Position numbers and translations under genes: made by a program. Positions 61,863 to 64,000 of a stretch of DNA of 64,000 bases are shown here, piece after piece; the stretch's first letter is position 1, and the number at the start of each line of letters is the position of its first letter. Source of the stretch: Compostimonas suwonensis (GTDB lineage Bacteria > Actinomycetota > Actinomycetes > Actinomycetales > Microbacteriaceae); contig NZ_PGFB01000002.1 in assembly GCF_002797855.1 (NCBI RefSeq), positions 62,001 to 126,000 of the forward strand, in the 5' to 3' direction. The notes under the pieces are model-generated. The model saw only the letters and a program-made list of their open reading frames with translations. It was not told the origin of the DNA and made no database searches.

Positions 61863-62639
61863 TCACGCGAAGGGGCCGGCCTCCGGGCGCTTCGGCAGCA
61901 CGTGATCGCCCGAGGACTGGTGCCGGATCCTGCGGATCACCCACGGCACGAGGTACTCGCGCGCCCAGGCCAGGTCTTCGGAGCGGGCCTGCCGCCAGCT
62001 CGCCGCGGGCAGCGGCTCCGGCTCCATCGGCTGCAGATCGTTGTCGACGTTGAGGGCCGCGAGCACCATGCGGGCGACCTCGTGGTGCCCGAAGGAGTTG
62101 AGGTGCAGCCTGTCGGGCGCCCACATCCGGGTGTCCTGGATCTCGCCGAGCGACCACTGGTCGGCGACGATGCAGTCGTGCCGGGCGGCGACCGCGCGGA
62201 CGTTCTCGTTGTAGATCGCGACCTTGCCCCTGATGCCCCGGAAGACGGGGGAGAAGCCGACATCCACGCCCGTGAAGACGACGACGGTCGCGCCGTCGGA
62301 GCGGAGGCGCTCGACGGCCTGATCGAAGCGCACGGCGATCTCGTCGGGGTCTGTTCCGGGGCGGATGACGTCGTTGCCGCCCGCCGAGATCGTGATGAGG
62401 TCGGGATGCAGGGCGAGGGCGGGCTCGACCTGGTCGTCGACGATCTGCGTGATGAGCTTGCCGCGCACGGCGAGGTTCGCATAGGCGAAGTCGTCGGTTC
62501 CCCGGCTGAGCACCTCGGCGACCCGGTCGGCCCAGCCGCGGTGTCCGCCCGGAAGGGTGGGCTCGGGGTCGCCGATGCCCTCGGTGAACGAGTCGCCCAG
62601 TGCGACATAGCGCTGCCACGGGTGGTGCTGTTGTGTCAT
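61863..62639 (-). CDS. SGNH/GDSL-type hydrolase
   Basis: A 258-residue cytoplasmic SGNH hydrolase. Block I is YVALGDSFTEGIGD with the nucleophile Ser17, block II Gly lies in NLAVRGKLITQ, block III is GGNDVIRPG, and block V is APDRLHLNSFGHH with Asp and His. It probably acts on an ester or acetyl group of unknown identity. The start is uncertain: ATG 62639 fits homologue length, but its GGAGGG is directly adjacent; GTG 62675 is in frame and would add 12 residues. Confidence 0.88.
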   Translation of the reverse strand: MTQQHHPWQRYVALGDSFTEGIGDPEPTLPGGHRGWADRVAEVLSRGTDDFAYANLAVRGKLITQIVDDQVEPALALHPDLITISAGGNDVIRPGTDPDEIAVRFDQAVERLRSDGATVVVFTGVDVGFSPVFRGIRGKVAIYNENVRAVAARHDCIVADQWSLGEIQDTRMWAPDRLHLNSFGHHEVARMVLAALNVDNDLQPMEPEPLPAASWRQARSEDLAWAREYLVPWVIRRIRHQSSGDHVLPKRPEAGPFA

Positions 62640-62718
62640 CCCTCCATTCTGCCCCTGCGATCGCCCCGGTATCACAGCCGGCTATCGAACCCTGGCGTCG
62701 GATGTCGGAGCGAGCGGG

Positions 62719-62724
62719 TAACGT
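62719..62724 (+). promoter_or_regulatory. -10 element of the helicase gene
   Basis: TAACGT, 8 nt before the GTG at 62733. Confidence 0.35.
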
Positions 62725-62732
62725 GGATGCAA

Positions 62733-64000
62733 GTGAGCACAGAGTCTTCGTTCGGGCAGCAGGGGCCCTCCGAGCACCCCGGGCTTCCGGCGCATTCCGA
62801 ACCTCCGACGCACCCCGAACCTCTCGTCGGCCCCGTCGGCCCGCCGATCGGAACCTCGGCCGCCGAGCACCTGTCGCCATCGTTCCCGGAGCGCGCCGCC
62901 TGGGGAACCGCGAGCAAGCTCCGCGCCTGGCAGGCCGAGGCCCTCGACGCCTACTTCGCCACCGAGCCGCGCGACTTCATGGCCGCTGCGACACCCGGCG
63001 CCGGCAAGACGACCTTCGCGCTGCGGCTCGCGACCGAGTTGCTCGCACGGCGGGTCGTCGACCGCGTGACCGTCGTGGCCCCGACCGAGCACCTCAAACG
63101 GCAGTGGGCCGACGCGGCGGCACGGGCGAGCATCCGTCTCGACCCCGGTTTCAAGAACAGCCACGGCCGGGTCGCCCGGCATTACCACGGGGTCGCCGTG
63201 ACCTACGCGCAGGTCGCCGTGCGCGCCGCGCTGCACCGTGAGCTCACCGAGACGTCGAGGACCCTCGTGATCCTCGACGAGGTGCACCACGGCGGTGACG
63301 CCCTCAGCTGGGGCGACGCCATCCGGGAGGCGTTCGGCCCCGCGACGCGCCGCCTGCTGCTCACGGGAACCCCGTTCCGCTCCGACACGGCTCCCATTCC
63401 CTTCGTCACCTACCTGCCCGACGAGCACGGAGTGCGCACCTCGCAGTCCGACTACAACTACGGCTACGGGCGGGCCCTCGAAGACGGCGTCGTGCGCCCC
63501 GTGATCTTCATGGTCTACGCGGGCCACATGCGCTGGCGCACCCGCATGGGCGAGGAGATGGAGGCGCGTCTCGGCGAGGGCAACACCAAAGACGTGACCT
63601 CGCAGGCGTGGCGCGCCGCCCTCGACCCCGCCGGCGAGTGGATCCCCGCCGTGCTGACCGCGGCCGACCGGCGGCTGAGCGAGGTGCGGCAGTCGATCCC
63701 GGATGCCGGTGGCCTCGTGATCGCGACCGACCAGACCACCGCCCGCGCCTACGCCGCCGTGCTGCGCGAGCTCACGGGCGAGAGCGTGACCGTCGTGCTC
63801 TCGGACGAGAAGGAGTCGAGCGACAGGATCGAGGAGTTCTCGAAGGGCGACAGCCGCTGGATGGTCGCGGTGCGGATGGTGTCGGAGGGCGTCGACGTGC
63901 CCCGGCTCGCGGTGGGCGTCTACGCGACATCCGCTTCGACACCGCTGTTCTTCGCCCAGGCCGTCGGTCGTTTCGTGCGTGCCCGCCGGCGCGGTGAGAC
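62733..64000 (+). CDS. DEAD/DEAH-box helicase (partial, cut by the window end)
   Basis: The frame is open from the start to the window edge (422 residues seen). The first 50 residues are Pro/His/Glu-rich with a repeated HPEP/HSEP pattern. The helicase core follows: Walker A TPGAGKTTFAL, a DExH box ILDEVHHGG, motif III LLTGTPFRSD, and then the second RecA-like half with VRMVSEGVDVP and QAVGRFVRARR (motif VI). It resembles superfamily 2 helicases of the type III restriction/UvrB group. Start GTG 62733 is preferred for the TAACGT hexamer; ATG 62727 is also in frame. The 3' end is missing. Confidence 0.88.
   Translation, partial: MSTESSFGQQGPSEHPGLPAHSEPPTHPEPLVGPVGPPIGTSAAEHLSPSFPERAAWGTASKLRAWQAEALDAYFATEPRDFMAAATPGAGKTTFALRLATELLARRVVDRVTVVAPTEHLKRQWADAAARASIRLDPGFKNSHGRVARHYHGVAVTYAQVAVRAALHRELTETSRTLVILDEVHHGGDALSWGDAIREAFGPATRRLLLTGTPFRSDTAPIPFVTYLPDEHGVRTSQSDYNYGYGRALEDGVVRPVIFMVYAGHMRWRTRMGEEMEARLGEGNTKDVTSQAWRAALDPAGEWIPAVLTAADRRLSEVRQSIPDAGGLVIATDQTTARAYAAVLRELTGESVTVVLSDEKESSDRIEEFSKGDSRWMVAVRMVSEGVDVPRLAVGVYATSASTPLFFAQAVGRFVRARRRGE

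Overview
The window is a GC-rich stretch (roughly 70% by eye) of an actinobacterial chromosome. Actinobacterial marker genes (rbpA, whiA, opcA, an ANTAR regulator of the PdtaR type, sufBDC with a Rieske protein, a GlgA/GlgM-type glycosyltransferase) and their order point to a Microbacteriaceae-like organism; the family assignment is an inference. Almost all of it is core chromosome: I see no transposase, integrase, phage gene or CRISPR array, and only one tRNA.

Layout. 1-2.2 kb: the tail of an unknown gene overlapping (ATGA) a 728-residue protein that reads as a PfkB-like kinase, a SLOG/molybdenum-carrier-like fold and a HisG-like phosphoribosyltransferase in one chain; this is the least ordinary gene here. 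2.3-9.7 kb: tRNA-Leu(CAA), pdtaR, a hotdog thioesterase, polA, a DUF885 protein and rpsA. 9.8-14 kb: coaE run together with the 5-oxoprolinase genes pxpABC, then pfkA facing them across a repeat-rich gap. 14-23 kb: uvrB, uvrA, uvrC, rapZ, whiA (yvcK, often found between the last two, is not there). 23.2-27.7 kb: sodA, gap-pgk-tpiA, secG, rbpA. 27.8-36 kb, minus strand: tkt-tal-pgi-zwf-opcA-pgl, the pentose-phosphate operon. 36.2-44.5 kb: heme A genes ctaB and ctaA, the Fe-S assembly operon sufB-sufD-Rieske-sufC-sufT, and an ABC-F ATPase. 44.5-52 kb: SURF1 operon, fabG, a small P-loop kinase-like protein, serB-glgC divergent from glgA/glgM, a lone ABC ATPase, rpmE2. 52-64 kb: DnaQ-type exonuclease, treS, an alpha/beta hydrolase with a GT4 glycosyltransferase, a sirtuin, a SpoU methyltransferase, an APC permease, a D,D-carboxypeptidase-like protein, an SGNH hydrolase and a DEAD/DEAH helicase cut by the window edge.

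How the genes work together: pfkA, gap, pgk, tpiA, pgi, zwf, opcA, pgl, tal and tkt cover much of central sugar metabolism; glgC, glgA/glgM and treS fit the actinobacterial maltose-1-phosphate/glycogen/trehalose route; ctaA, ctaB and SURF1 serve cytochrome oxidase; suf genes build Fe-S clusters; uvrABC plus polA give nucleotide excision repair.

Non-coding patterns: at least ten genes have a TANNNT (mostly TAGGCT) hexamer exactly 6 nt before the start codon, as expected for leaderless mRNAs; two copies of an 85-bp intergenic palindromic element (identical 15-bp ends, identical length) lie near 8.0 and 12.8 kb; three unrelated places carry tandem repeats with a 15-bp unit; and there are structured or long leaders in front of rpsA, tkt, sufB and the ABC-F gene.
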